This document shows positions 49,310 through 61,220 of a DNA stretch of 64,000 bases, in pieces. The notes under the pieces were generated by a model, which was not told where the DNA came from, did no database searches, and was given only the letters and a program-made list of their open reading frames with translations. Origin of the DNA: Cryptomeria japonica (lineage: Eukaryota > Streptophyta > Pinopsida > Cupressales > Cupressaceae); the NCBI RefSeq assembly GCF_030272615.1, contig NC_081414.1, positions 780,186,119-780,250,118 of the forward strand, given 5' to 3'. Position 1 is the first letter of the stretch. Each line of letters starts with the position of its first letter. Position numbers and translations under genes: made by a program.

Positions 49310-50955
49310 GTATCCTAAGGGGTCATATGGTGTTCTACAACCCCTCAGGACACTATATGACTCCTTAGGACACCATATGGTGTTGTTATTGGTTCTACCG
49401 TGTCCTAAGGGGTCATATGGTTTTCTATGATCCTTTAGTACACCATGTAACCCTTTAGGTGTTGTTAGGGGTTAGATAGTGTCTTATGACCCCTTAGGAC
49501 ACCAAATGGTGTTGTTATGTGTCATATGGTGTCCTAAGGGGTCATATGGGGTCCTATGACCCCTTCGGACACCATGTGGTGTTGTTAGGGGTCGTATGGT
49601 GTCCTAAAGGGTCATATGGTGTCCTATGACCCCTTAGGACACCATATGACCCCTCAGGACTCCATATGGTGTTGTTATGGGTCATATGGTGTCTTAAGAG
49701 GTGATATGGTGTTCTATGACCCCTTAGGATACCATTGAACCCCTTAGGACACTATTTTGTGTCATTATATGGTGTCCTAAGGGGTCATATGCTTTTCTAT
49801 GACCTCTTAGGAGACCATATGACCCCTTAGGACACCACATGGTGTTCTTATGGTTCATATGGTGTCTTAAGGGTTCATATGCTATCCTATGTCCCCTTCG
49901 GACACCATATGACCCCTTATGTGTCATTAGGGTCATATGGTCTCCTATGACCCCTTAGGACACCATATGACCCCTTAGGACTCCATATGGTGTCGTTATC
50001 AGTTCTATGGTGTCCTAAGAGGTCATATGGTGTTCTACGATCCTTTAGGACACCATTTGGTGTCGTTATGGATTGTATGGTATACTAAGGGGTCTTATGG
50101 TGTCTTATGTCCCCTTAGGAATCTATATGACCCCTTAGGTATTGTTATGGGTCATATGGTGTCCTAAGGGGTCATATGGTGTTCTATGATCCCTTAGGAT
50201 ACCATATAACCCGTTAGGAGTCCAGATGGTGTCGCTATGGGTCATATGGTGTCTTAAGCAGTCATGTGGTGTTCTTTAACACCTTAGGACACCAAATGAC
50301 CCGTTAGGACACCATATGACCCCTTAAGACACCATACAACCCATAACAACACCATATGGTGTCCTATGGGTTCATAGGATGCGATATGACCCCTGAGGAC
50401 ACCATATGGTGTCCTAAATGGTCATATGGTATTCTATGACCCCTTAGGACACTATTTGGTATTGTTATAGGTCCTATGGTGTTCTAAGGGATTAAATAGT
50501 GTCATATGACCCCTTAAGACACCCTAGGACCCCTTAGATGTCGTTAGGGGTCATATTATGTCCTAAGGGTCATATGGTCTCATTATGTGTCTTATGTTGT
50601 CCTATGACCCCTTAGGAAACCATATGGTGTCGTTAGGGGTTGTATGGTGTCCTAAGGGGTCATATGGTCTCCTACGACCCCTTACAACACCATTTGGCCC
50701 CTTACAACTCCATACAGTGTCGTTATGGGCTGTATGGTGTCCTAAGAGGTCATATAGTGTTCTATGACCCCTTAGGACACCATTTGGTGTCATTATGGGT
50801 CGTATGGTGTGCTAAGGGGTCATATGGTGTCCTATGACCTGTTAGGACTCCATATGACATATTATGTGTCGTTACGGGTCATATGGTGTCCTAAGGAGTC
50901 ATATAGTGTCCTATGACCCCTTAGGACACATGCATGGATCCCTAGGATACCATAT
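49310..50955. repeat. Satellite block 1: 20-bp word and its reverse complement interspersed
   Basis: Built from CATATGGTGTCCTAAGGGGT and its reverse complement, mixed irregularly, with variant linkers such as GTCGTTATGGGTC. Each word contains two short palindromes, CATATG and CCTWAGG. A block like this can pair with itself at many registers. Open frames of 60-70 codons across it arise from the repeat and are not genes. Confidence 0.92.
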
Positions 50956-50963
50956 GACCCTAG

Positions 50964-50970
50964 AGAGGGA

Positions 50971-51007
<37 letters not shown>
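50964..51007 (+). repeat. GA microsatellite
   Basis: (GA)n run between satellite blocks 1 and 2. Confidence 0.9.
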
Positions 51008-51008
<1 letters not shown>

Positions 51009-52372
51009 AAATCATATGGTGTCGTACAACCCCTCATGACACCATATGACTCCTTAGGACACCATATGGTGTCGTTATTGGTTGTATTGTGTCCTAAGGG
51101 GTCATATGGTGTTCTATGATCCCTTAGTACACCATATAACCCCTTAGGTGTTGATAGGGGTCATATTGTGTCCTAAGGGGTCAAATAGTGTCTTATGACC
51201 CCTTAGGACACCAAATGGTGTTGTTATGTGTCATATGGTGTCCTAAAGGGTCATATGGGGTCCTATGACCCCTTAGGACACCATGTGCTATTGTTAGGCA
51301 TTGTATGGTGTCCTAAAGGGTTATATGGTGTCATATGACCCCTAAGGACACCATATGACCACTCAGGACTCCATATGGTGTCGTTATGGGTCGTATGGTG
51401 TCCTAAGAGGTCATATGGTGTTCTATGACCCCTTAGGAGACCATAGAAGCCCTTAGGACACCATTTGGTATCATTATATGGTGTCCTAAGGGGTCATATG
51501 GTGTTTTATGACCTCTTAGGAGACCATATGACCCCTTAGGACAGGACATGGTGTTTTTATGGTTCATATGGTGTCTTAAGGGTTCATATGGTGTCCTATG
51601 ACCCCTTCAAACATGATATGACCTCTTATGTGTCATTAGGGTCATATGGTCTCCTATGACCCCTTAGGACACCATATGACCCCTTAGGACTCCATATGGT
51701 GTCATTATGAGTTGTATGGTTTCCCAATAGGTCATATCATGTTCTATGATCCTTTAGGACACCATTTGGTGTTGCTATGGATTGTATGGTATACTAAGGG
51801 GTCATATGGTGTCTTATGTCCCCTTAGGATTCCATATGACCCCTTAGGTGTCGTTATGGATCATATGTTGTCCTAAGGGGTCATATGGTGTTCTATGATC
51901 CCTTAGGACAACATATAACCCCTTAGGAGTCCATATGGTGTCGTTATGGGTCATATGGTGTCTTCAGGGGTCATATGTTGCTCTATAACACCTTAGGACA
52001 CTAGATGACCCCTTAGGACACCATATGACCCCTTAAGAAACCATACAACTCATAACAACACCATATGGTGTCCTAAGGGGTCATAGGATGCCATATGACC
52101 CCTCAGGACACCATATGGTGTCCTAAAGGGTCATATGGTATTCTATGACCCCTTAGGACACTATTTGGTATTGTTATAGGTCCTATGGTGTGCTAAGGGA
52201 TCAAATAGTGTCCTATGACCCCTTAAGACACCCTAGGACCCCTTAGATGTTGTTAGGGGTCATATTATGTCCTAAGGGTCATATGGTCTCATTATGTGTC
52301 TTATGTTGTCTCATGACCCCTTAGGAAACCATATGGTGTCATTAGGGGTTGTATGGTGTCCTAAGGGTATTG
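51008..52372. repeat. Satellite block 2 (direct duplicate of block 1)
   Basis: Collinear with block 1 at an offset of about 1690-1710 bases. For example, CATTATGTGTCTTATG is at 50581 and 52290. It is cut off at CTAAGGGTATTGG, where the central spacer begins. Confidence 0.88.
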
Positions 52373-53105
52373 GAATATGTGTCTCTAGTTCACTTGACAA
52401 TATTCCATACTGATCGGGTTAAGTCTTGCCGATGAGACAGTATGAAGGATTTTGTGAGCTCTATCAACATGACTCTTGCTGATGCATTCTTCTCTATTGT
52501 GTATTGGAATAATAGGTTTGAAGTCATCACGATGACCTGACGAAGTTGTCTTCGATCATCAGGGTAACTTCGGCTATCAGAATGACTTGTGGAGTGATAT
52601 GCCGATGGGGTCTCTATGGTATTATCAGGAGATCGGTATAACTTCAGGTTTTTAGGAAGACTACAGTAGTGGTGTGCCGATGATCCGATGAAGTTCTCTT
52701 TAGTGGTCTGGAGTTAGGTCGATGCCCAATGAAGTTGCCTTTTGGCATTCGGGTTGCATATTGGCTATCGGGTTGACATTCTGAATGTCATGCTGATGTC
52801 CCAATGAGTCCACTCTACCTTGTCTCAGAGTGTTTTCACTTATCGACATAGTATTCTTCTTTGTGTTCTGATGACCCAATGAAATCATTTTATGTTATTA
52901 GGTTGGTAATGCAGATCGGGATAGCAGTTCTGGATTTGGTCCGATGAGCCGATGAGTCCGTGCTCTTGGTATTAGCGATCGCGATAGTAGTTGTGTTCTT
53001 GTTCCGATGTCCCGATTGAGACCACTCCTAGCCATTGGTGATCACAGTATCTTTTGGAGTGCCATACCAGTGACTCGATGGAGCCGCCTTAGGTGATCAG
53101 GTATC
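52373..53105. other. Central spacer with CCGATG/CCCGATGA-type degenerate words
   Basis: Non-satellite sequence near the axis of the inverted repeat. It is full of loosely repeated words such as CCGATGATCCGATGAAG and ATCGGGTT. Similar words (ATCGGGATAACAT, CCGATAACC) occur in the blocks of the 43-46 kb array. No protein domain was recognised. Confidence 0.6.
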
Positions 53106-53328
53106 ATTAAGCCAAAACAAAGATAGAAGGGTAGGGAGAGATACTAGAGAGAGAGAGAGAGAGGAAATAATGGGAGAGAGAGACCTAAGAGAGAGGGAGA
53201 GAGGGGAGAGAGAGATGGATGGGGAGGGAGGGAGAGAGGGAAAGAATGGGAGATAGACACCTACGAGAGAGGGAGAGAGAGAGGCAGAGAGGTAGAGAGA
53301 CTTAAGAAATAAAGAATGGGAGAGAGAA

Positions 53329-53383
<55 letters not shown>

Positions 53384-53512
53384 GAGGGAGAGATAGAGAG
53401 TGACACAGAGAAGGGGACTCAAAGAGAGGGATAGAGAGAGAGAGAGATATCTATCCACCTCTTAGATCTCTCTCTCTTTATCTCTCTCTCTCTCCCTCTC
53501 CCTCTCCCTCTC
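53106..53512. repeat. GA then CT simple-sequence tract
   Basis: GA-rich from 53140, with a pure (GA)n run at about 53330-53379, switching to CT-rich at 53465-53512. A single strand could fold GA against CT. Confidence 0.88.
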
Positions 53513-53514
53513 TA

Positions 53515-55120
53515 GGGTCATATGGTATCCTAGGGATCCATGCATGTGTCCTAAGGGGTCATAGGACACTATATGACTCCTTAGGACACCATATAACCTG
53601 TAACAACACATAATATGTCATATGGAGTCCTAACAGGTCATAGGACACCATATGACCCCTTAGCACACCATACAACCCATAATGACACCAAATGGTGTCC
53701 TAAGGGGTCATAGAACACTATATGACCTCTTAGGACACCATACGGCCCATAACGATACTGTATGTAGTCGTAAGGGGCCAAATGCTGTTGTAAGGGGTCG
53801 TAGGAGACCATATGACCCCTTAGGACACCATACAACCCCTAACGACACCATATGGTTTCCTAAGGGGTCATAGCAAAACATAAGACACATAATGAGACCA
53901 TATGACCCTTAGGACATAATATGACCCCTAACGACATCTAAGGGGTCCTAGGGTGTCTTAAGGGGTCATAGGACACTATTTGATCCCTTAGCACACCATA
54001 GGACCTATAAAAATACCAAATAGTGTCCTAAGGGGTCATAGAATACCATATGACCCTTTAGACACCATATGGTGTCCTGAGGGGTCATATGGCATCCTAT
54101 GACCCCTTAGGACACCATATGGTGCTATTATGGGTCATATGGTGTCTTAAGAGGTCATATGGTGTCCTAAGGTGTTAAAGAACACCATATGACCCCTTAA
54201 GACACCATATGACCCATAACGAGACCATATAGACTGCTAATGGCTTATATGGTATCCTAAGGGATCATAGACCACCATATGACCCCTTAGGACACCATAT
54301 GACCCATAACAACACCTAAGGGGTCATATAGATTCCTAAGGGGACATAAGACACCATATGACCCCTTTGTATACCATACGATCCATAACGACACCAAATG
54401 GTGTCCTAAAGGATCATAGAACACCATATGACCTCTTATGACACCATAAAACTAATAACAACACCATATGTAGTCCTAAGGGGTTATATGGTGTCCTAAG
54501 GGGTCATAGGAGACCATATGACCCTAATGACACATAAGGGGTCATATGATGTCCGAAGGGGTCATAGGACACCATATGAACCCTTAAGACACCATATGAG
54601 CCATAACAACAACATGTGGTGTCCTAAGGGGTCATATGGTCTCCTAAGAGGTCATAGAAAACCATATGACCCCTTAGGACACCATATAATGACACCAAAT
54701 AGTGTCCTAAAGGGTTCAATGGTATCCTAAGGGGTTGTAGAACACCATATCACCTCATGGACTGGGGGGTCATATGGTGTCCTGAGGGGTCATAGGACAC
54801 CATATGACCCTTTAGGACACCATACGACCCCTAACAACACCACATGGTGTTCGAAGGGGTCATAGGACCCCATATGACCCCTTAGGACACCATATGACAC
54901 ATAACAACACCATTTGGTGTCGTAAAGGGTCATAAGACACTATCTAACCCCTAACAACACCTAAAGGGTTATATGGTGTACTAAAGGATCATAGAACACC
55001 ATATGACCCCTTAGGACACAGTATGACCAATAACAACACCATATGGTGTCCTAAGGAGTCATATAGTGTCCTGAGGGGTTGTAGAACACCATATGACCCC
55101 TTTTGATACCATATGGTCAC
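53515..55120. repeat. Satellite block 3 (inverted copy of block 1)
   Basis: Same 20-bp words and the same order of variants as block 1, read on the other strand. The first bases (GGATCCATGCATGTGTCC) match the end of block 1 at about 50925-50945. Confidence 0.9.
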
Positions 55121-55124
55121 TATC

Positions 55125-55980
55125 TCTTTCCCTCTAACTCTTCTTACCTCTCTCCCTCCCAACCCCCTTCTCCCTCTCACCCTCTATCTCTATCTCTCTC
55201 ACTCCCCCTCCCTTAGGCATCTCTCTCTTTCTCTCATTATCTCCCTCTCTCTCTCTCCATCTCTCCCTATCCCTCCCTTTCCCTTTCTCTATCTCTCACT
55301 CCCTCTCTCATAGGTGTCTCCCATTCTTTCCATTCTCTCCATTCTTTCCCTCTCTCCCTCCCTCCCCATCCATCTCTCTCCCCTCTCCCTCTCTCTTAGG
55401 TCTCTCTCTCCCATTATTTCCTCTCTCTCTCTCTCTCTCTCTCTAGTGTCTCTCCCTACCCTTCTATCTCTATTTTCTCAGCTCTCTCTCTCTCTCCCTT
55501 TTTTTCCCTCTTCCCCTCTCCCCCTCCCCATCCTCTCTCTCTCTCTCTCTCTCTCTTAGGTGTCTCTCTTTCCTATTATGTTCATATTTCCCTCTCCCTC
55601 CCCCATCCTTTCTCTTCCCTCGCCCTCTCTCCTTCCCATTATTTCCCTCCCCCTCTCTCAAGTGTGTCTCTCTCACATTCTTTCCCTCTCTACCTCTCTC
55701 CCTTTCTCTCTCAAGTCTCTCTCTTTCCCTCTAACACTCTTTCTTTCTCTCCCATTCCCTTTCTCTTTCTCTCTCAAGTATCTCTCCTTCTCACCCTCTC
55801 TTTCCCTCTCTCCCTCCATCCTCTCTTCTCTCTCCCTCTCTCCCTCCCAAGCCTAACCTAAGAGAGAGAGACCTAAGAGAGAGACATAGATACTAAATGA
55901 GAGGGAGGAAGGGACAGAAAATGAGTATGAGACTAGAGAAAGATCCCAGGTGAGAGAGAGGGGTGGAGGAAGGGAAGGGT
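55125..55980. repeat. CT then GA simple-sequence tract
   Basis: CT-rich to about 55850, then GA-rich. Partner of 48690-49305. Confidence 0.85.
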
Positions 55981-56034
55981 TTAGAGAGAGGGAGAAGTTG
56001 ATGGAAAGAGAAGAAGAGACTAGAGATTCAACCT

Positions 56035-56640
56035 TCAAGTGATTCTTCTAAAGTTGAAATCCCAAGATTTAGAAGCTTTCAATGCATGCAAGATGTTAAA
56101 TGTATGTAGAAAACTAGGTCATCATTCCCCAAGATAAACCCTTTAAAGAGATGTCTCCACCTCAAGGAACCCCCAAATCTTATCAAAGTGCTTTTGCAAA
56201 TCAACTTTGATGCCCTAGCATCATTTTCCTTTGTCCAAGAGGTCCTATTATATATCTAAAGAGCTATTTTGTTAAACAAAAGAGAGACTTTTTTGAGGTA
56301 GAAACAAAGTTATCTTTTGTTAATACACCTGCAAATGATGTAGAAATACAAAAATTAAATTTATTTCAATAAAATGATATGTATTATGATATAGAAGAAT
56401 AGGTTAAAGAGCATTGAAAAGTGTTGATAACAAGTTTTTTATTGTTTTGTTTAATGAGTTACCTAGTTATATTGAGCAAGATTAGGACATAATGCTTGTT
56501 TTGTTTAATGAGCTACCTTTGTTTGTTATTGATGAAGAAGAAGATACATCTATAGTAACTCAACAATGATTTTCAAACATCATCAGAATACAAATTATGT
56601 TGACCTCAAGGTGTTGATTCATCAATATTATATTTTCTCT
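56035..56640. other. Unique segment of the right arm
   Basis: Inverted partner of 48050-48680. No recognised coding content. Confidence 0.75.
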
Positions 56641-57009
56641 ATCTCGGTCTCCCCTCCTCTCTCTCTCCATCTCTCTTTCTCTCATTTATCTCTTGTCTCT
56701 CCCTCTCAGTATCTATCTCTCTATCTCACTCTCCTCCTCTATTAGGTGTGTCTCTCTCCCATTCCCTCACTCTCCTACCCCTCTCTCCCTCTTTAGGGAC
56801 ATATGGTATTCTTAGGGTTCATATGGTATCCTAGGGATCCATGCATGTGTCCTACAGGGTCATAGGACACCATATGACTTGTAACGGTACATAACATGTC
56901 ATATGGATTCTTAAGGGGTCATAGGTTGTCTCAATTTAAATATGTTAGTGCACTTCCCCTTCTTGGTGATTTTGGATCTTGGTATCTCAATTTAACCATT
57001 GGAGGTCAC

Positions 57010-57336
57010 CCTAATTGGTGCAAAGAGAGGGAGAGATGGAGAGAGTGAGAAAGAGAGTTAATGAGAAAGGGAGAGAGGGAGGGGGAGGAGAGAGGGAGAG
57101 AATAAGAGAGAGATACACCTGAGAGAAGGGGAGTGTGAGATAGAGAGGATGAGAGGGAGAGACTTTAGAGATAAAGAATGGGAGAGAGAGATAGAGAGAC
57201 TTAAGTGAAAAAGAGAAAGGGAGGGGGGGAGGTAGGGAGAGAGTGGGAAAAAGATACACTTGATAGAGGAGGAGAGTGAGATAGAGTGATAGAGGCATAG
57301 AGGGAGAGAGACTTAAGAAAGAAAGAATGGGAGAGA

Positions 57337-57375
<39 letters not shown>
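57010..57375 (-). repeat. GA-rich microsatellite tract
   Basis: Inverted partner of 46829-47240. Confidence 0.9.
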
Positions 57376-57377
<2 letters not shown>

Positions 57378-57899
57378 CATGGAACATTGTTTAGGGACAT
57401 AGCGTGTTGATGGAAGATTCAACTAATATAGTGTGTTAGTCACTTTTGTTGATTCGTGGACTGTGTGGCTACCATTTCCTTTTGCCCCACGAAATAGAGA
57501 ATTCTACTAACATAGTGTGTTAGTAGATTTCGTTGATTCATGGGTTGCGTGGCCGCCATTTTCTTTTTCCCTACGAAACCTATGAATTAGACTAACATGG
57601 CATGTTAGTCGCTTTCACTGATTTGTGGACTGCATGGCTGCCATTTCTTTTTCCTTGCGAAATAGCGAATTTGACTAACATAGCGTGTTAGTTGCTTTCG
57701 CTAATTCGTGGGCTGCATGGCACAAACAAAGTGACTACTTTCTTTCTAATAATGGGGGAAATATTAACTTAGTTTGAAAGCTCCCATTTTGGCTTACGAG
57801 TGGGAGAAAAGAGTTTGAAAAAATCAAACTTTGAGCAGGATTACAGATGACAAAAATGGTAACCAGTAATGGCAAAGTGGATGGGTCAGAGGGGCCCAC

Positions 57900-58105
57900 A
57901 CCAACCACTCTAAATGGTCAATGCTTTGAGTGCATTTGTTAAGCCTTTCTGTTAACCGGAAAATGACAACATGCCTCTAGATTAGCCTGATGGTGGGTCC
58001 CAGAATGTGACTCATTGCATTATGGGAGGGCATGGGAGGGATGTATGTCAATGGACTCTGGATGCATGTCGTTTGTATGAAAGGTCACTTTTGGAGCCAG
58101 AATAG
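57900..58105. repeat. Segment inverted-homologous to 41060-41215
   Basis: Contains GATGGTGGGTCCCAGAATG and TTTTGGAGCCAGAATAG, the reverse complements of words just upstream of the candidate gene. The pair flanks the whole 43-57.7 kb repeat complex. Confidence 0.6.
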
Positions 58106-58106
58106 A

Positions 58107-59840
58107 TGCATCCTAGTGGGAGGAGGTGGTAGGTGGATGAAAATAGTAATAAAATTGGTATCATTCTCCCTAGTTGATTCTCTATGTCTCTTGTAGGAAA
58201 AAATGAATTCACAAGAAATTCTTTTCTAAAAATAAAGGTTTTAGAAATGGGTACTTATTAAAAAATATGTTCTCATATAGTGAATATGTATCCATGTTTG
58301 TTGGGATATCCAAAATAAATAGATACCAATTTCTATATCTACCTCAGGTACTCGAACTGAAACCAACGCCCACTATTTTCAAAATGACTACCCATTTCTG
58401 TCAGGAATTTTTCTTCCTCGATGCTTCTCCTCAATGTGTATGAAAATTATTGCATGCATCACTTATAGAGAAAATATAAGTTTCATAGACTAAAAATGGT
58501 CACTCTATAACTACTTCAACTACCACTTGATGGGTCATATCTAGACTTATCCAACATTTATCTTCTACAAAAAATTCAATTGGGAAATATTTTCTACCAA
58601 ACTACTTAGGATGAAATTTTGAAACAATATATGGATAATATATCAAGTAGAATATATCATCAAGGATATCCAAGTTAAGTATCTTAGATTCAAGGTGACC
58701 CTTTTAAAACCTTTGACCACTCAAATAAAGATATTAGTATATGGAGTACTTCAAGATTCTAAAGTATCAAAAGATAATATATGAGAAAGAATACTTTTGG
58801 AGCTAGAAAATACTAAAATGGATGAGTCGAAAAAGAAATGTGCAACTAACCACTATGATTTAGAGACTCACATTTCTCATTGAATAATTAAGATAGTGAT
58901 ATCAATGCCTTTTGATAATTTTTTTCTTCAATGGCCTACATATACAATAAGGATCAAATTGAGCTACATATCTTCAAACTAGTGACATCTAAACTTATAA
59001 ACTTAAATCAATTAAAATATAAATTAATAATAGTAAGAAAACCTACTTGATGGTCTTGCAAATTAATTAGGTTGGCTGGAGAATATGGTAGGTGGATTGA
59101 AACGACAAGAAATCTGGTACCTATTTGTCCTAGTCAGATATCTTTATCACATGTGCAAAAAATAAACTCATATTCAATGTTTTAAAAAATGAATAGATTT
59201 TTAAAATGGGTACTTGTTAATAAATGTGTATCCATAGCAAGTACCCATTTTGGCTAGGATATAAAATATAAATAAATACCCATTTTTTTTTTTACCTTGA
59301 ATACCTAATGTGAAATCAATACCAAGTATTTTTAAAATGGGTACTCATTTACATGTCAAGATTTTTATGTTCTTTATTGCTCCCCCTCAATGTGGACCTA
59401 ACTTCTTGTATGTACCCCAATAATGTCCACTTTTTAGTTATTCCAACTACCACTGGTTGGATTGTAAGTATAATTATCCAACATTTATCCTCTACAAAAT
59501 TTAAAACTGGAAATATTTTCCACCAAACTACTCAAAAGGATATTTTGAAACAACATGTGGATAATGTAGAACAAATAGAAGATATCATCAGTGGTTTCCA
59601 TGTTAAGTTTCCATTTGTATAAGGGGACTCTTCACAACCTTTGACCATTCAAATAAAGATTTTGGTAGATGGGTACTTCAAGCTTCCAAAGTACCAAAAG
59701 TTAATATATGATAAAGAATTCTTATGGAGGTACAAAAGGATGCACATATGACTAGAAAAATAAAATAAAATTATTTCCCACTATGCATTAGTGCCATGCA
59801 TAAACACACTAAATAATATGTAGAATGATATCAATGTCTT
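58107..59840. repeat. Diverged tandem duplication, ~0.94 kb units
   Basis: 58107-59040 and 59060-59840 align along their length. Landmarks are GGTAGGTGGAT (58128, 59088), GGGTACTT (58248, 59209), CCTCAATGTG (58430, 59386) and TTATCCAACATTTATC (58547, 59477). No coding function was recognised. Confidence 0.75.
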
Positions 59841-60358
59841 ATATAAATTTTTCATCTAATGGCCTACCATAACAATTAATATTTGCAACTTCCAATAAAG
59901 GAATGAAAAACTAATCAATTATCTTGGTAAAATATAAATATCAAATCTCAATTAGATGAATACAAATGTGATTTTATAAAACATAAATTTATATATTTAA
60001 TAATACAAATAAAAATACATGAAATATTTAAGAAATTTATTTTCTATTTTGAAGTCAAGTATGAAAATGAAGACAATATTCCTAGTTTATTGTCACTCTC
60101 TACTCTTCTTATTTAAAAAGTGAAGGTAATGCAAAACTTTGATTTTAAATAGAATGTTTTAGAATCTCTTTTACAACAATTAAAAATAACAAAAAACATA
60201 TAAAATATAAATAAAAGAAATTATATTTCTCTAAGTCATTTAACCATTATAAAACTTATCACAAAATTAGAAAAATCAATTATTGAAATTATTAAAATTG
60301 TTATAAAATAGGTCCCACTAAAAAATATTATTTTTTAAACAAAATTGTATTTCATAAA
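59841..60358. other. AT-rich, nothing recognised
   Basis: Very AT-rich DNA without ORFs or repeat structure that I could identify. Confidence 0.5.
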
Positions 60359-60371
60359 AATAGAAATTATA

Positions 60372-60496
60372 GGGGATGACCCCACAACATAGTGGTTGGC
60401 TACAATCATCCTACATGGGAGGCTTGAGGTTCGACGATCTCATTAGTTCATTGTTCCAGTCAAAAGCAATTTTGGCTATGATTGATTAAAAAAACC
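60372..60496 (+). mobile_element. tRNA-derived SINE with 13-bp TSD
   Basis: 125-bp body flanked by exact direct repeats AATAGAAATTATA (60359-60371 and 60497-60509). An A-box-like region lies near 60385-60400 (CATAGTGGTTGGCT). A B-box-like GGTTCGACGAT lies at 60428-60438. These are the internal RNA polymerase III promoter parts of a tRNA-related head. The body ends in a short A-rich tail (TTAAAAAAACC). Such elements move with the enzymes of a LINE. Confidence 0.85.
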
Positions 60497-60509
60497 AATA
60501 GAAATTATA

Positions 60510-61220
60510 ATTAAACTCACATCAAAACCAAAATAACAATATATTTCTTATACTCTTTATCTATTGATCAATTAGTGATGAATGGATTGATAGTAGAGCA
60601 TGTAGATATATTGTGTGCAAAAATATATTAGGAGATAATTTAGTAATAAAAGACAAAAGAATGCATGTAAAATTAGAGTAATTAATGAAATAAATGAAGA
60701 GGAACTATTCCTTCCAAATTAAGGAAATTTTTCCTATCATATTTTAAAAAAGATAATTTTAAAATTTCTTTTAATTAAGGATAAAATAAAATGATTATTG
60801 CAAAGGTATTAAACAATATTCTCATTGATTTTAATAATGCTTCAAAAGAAAATCTATTATCAAGACAAAACTAAAAATAAAACACAATTATGAGATACAA
60901 GAGTATGAAACCTAAATATTAGATGTCTAATGAAATTTTTCATTACAATCTTTCAATTGGATTAGTAAAACAAAATTAATAATTAGAAACTTGTAAAGGC
61001 TTTGTTCCAGAAACAAGATACACCGCCCTTAAATAAAATCATAATTTTATTTTATCCAAAATAGTACAATTTACTCCATAATTATTGAATGGGGCTAATG
61101 ATTGAATGTGGCCATTTTAGGATCGTTTTCTTAAGGGATCTTTATACAAACTTGCATTTATTAATCATTATTTTAGATAATTGTTGAATTGAGGAAAAAT
61201 TTGGAAATAATTTTATGCCA
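60510..61220. other. AT-rich, nothing recognised
   Basis: No coding or repeat signal was seen. Confidence 0.5.

Larger units (their letters stand above)
46474..50955 (+). repeat. Left arm of giant inverted repeat
   Basis: Collinear in reverse complement with 53515-57722. Landmarks in order are the modules; a unique junction around 46775-46825 (TCTTCCATCAACACGCTATG); a CT tract; a unique segment with GGTGACCTCCAATGG (47241-47310); a short satellite block; a GA tract; a unique 0.6 kb segment (48050-48680); CT/GA tracts; and the long satellite block. The left arm has about 450 extra bases at 47310-47750. Divergence over the unique 0.6 kb segment is about 5-6% by eye. Confidence 0.88.
53515..57722 (-). 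repeat. Right arm of giant inverted repeat
   Basis: Reverse-complement partner of 46474-50955. It ends abruptly inside an 84-bp module at 57722 (GGCTGCATGG), after about 300 bases of modules. The left arm continues into 3.4 kb more of them, so the right arm is truncated or the left extended. Confidence 0.88.

Noticed and set aside
49724-54730. Many open frames of 60-70 codons with peptides like YGVLRGH and SYDPLGHH in the satellite blocks
   Set aside because: They are translations of the 20-bp repeat and its reverse complement, occur on both strands and have no gene context.
60372-60445. Functional tRNA gene
   Set aside because: The A and B boxes are tRNA-like, but no cloverleaf with acceptor stem can be built, and the TSD and tail mark it as a SINE.
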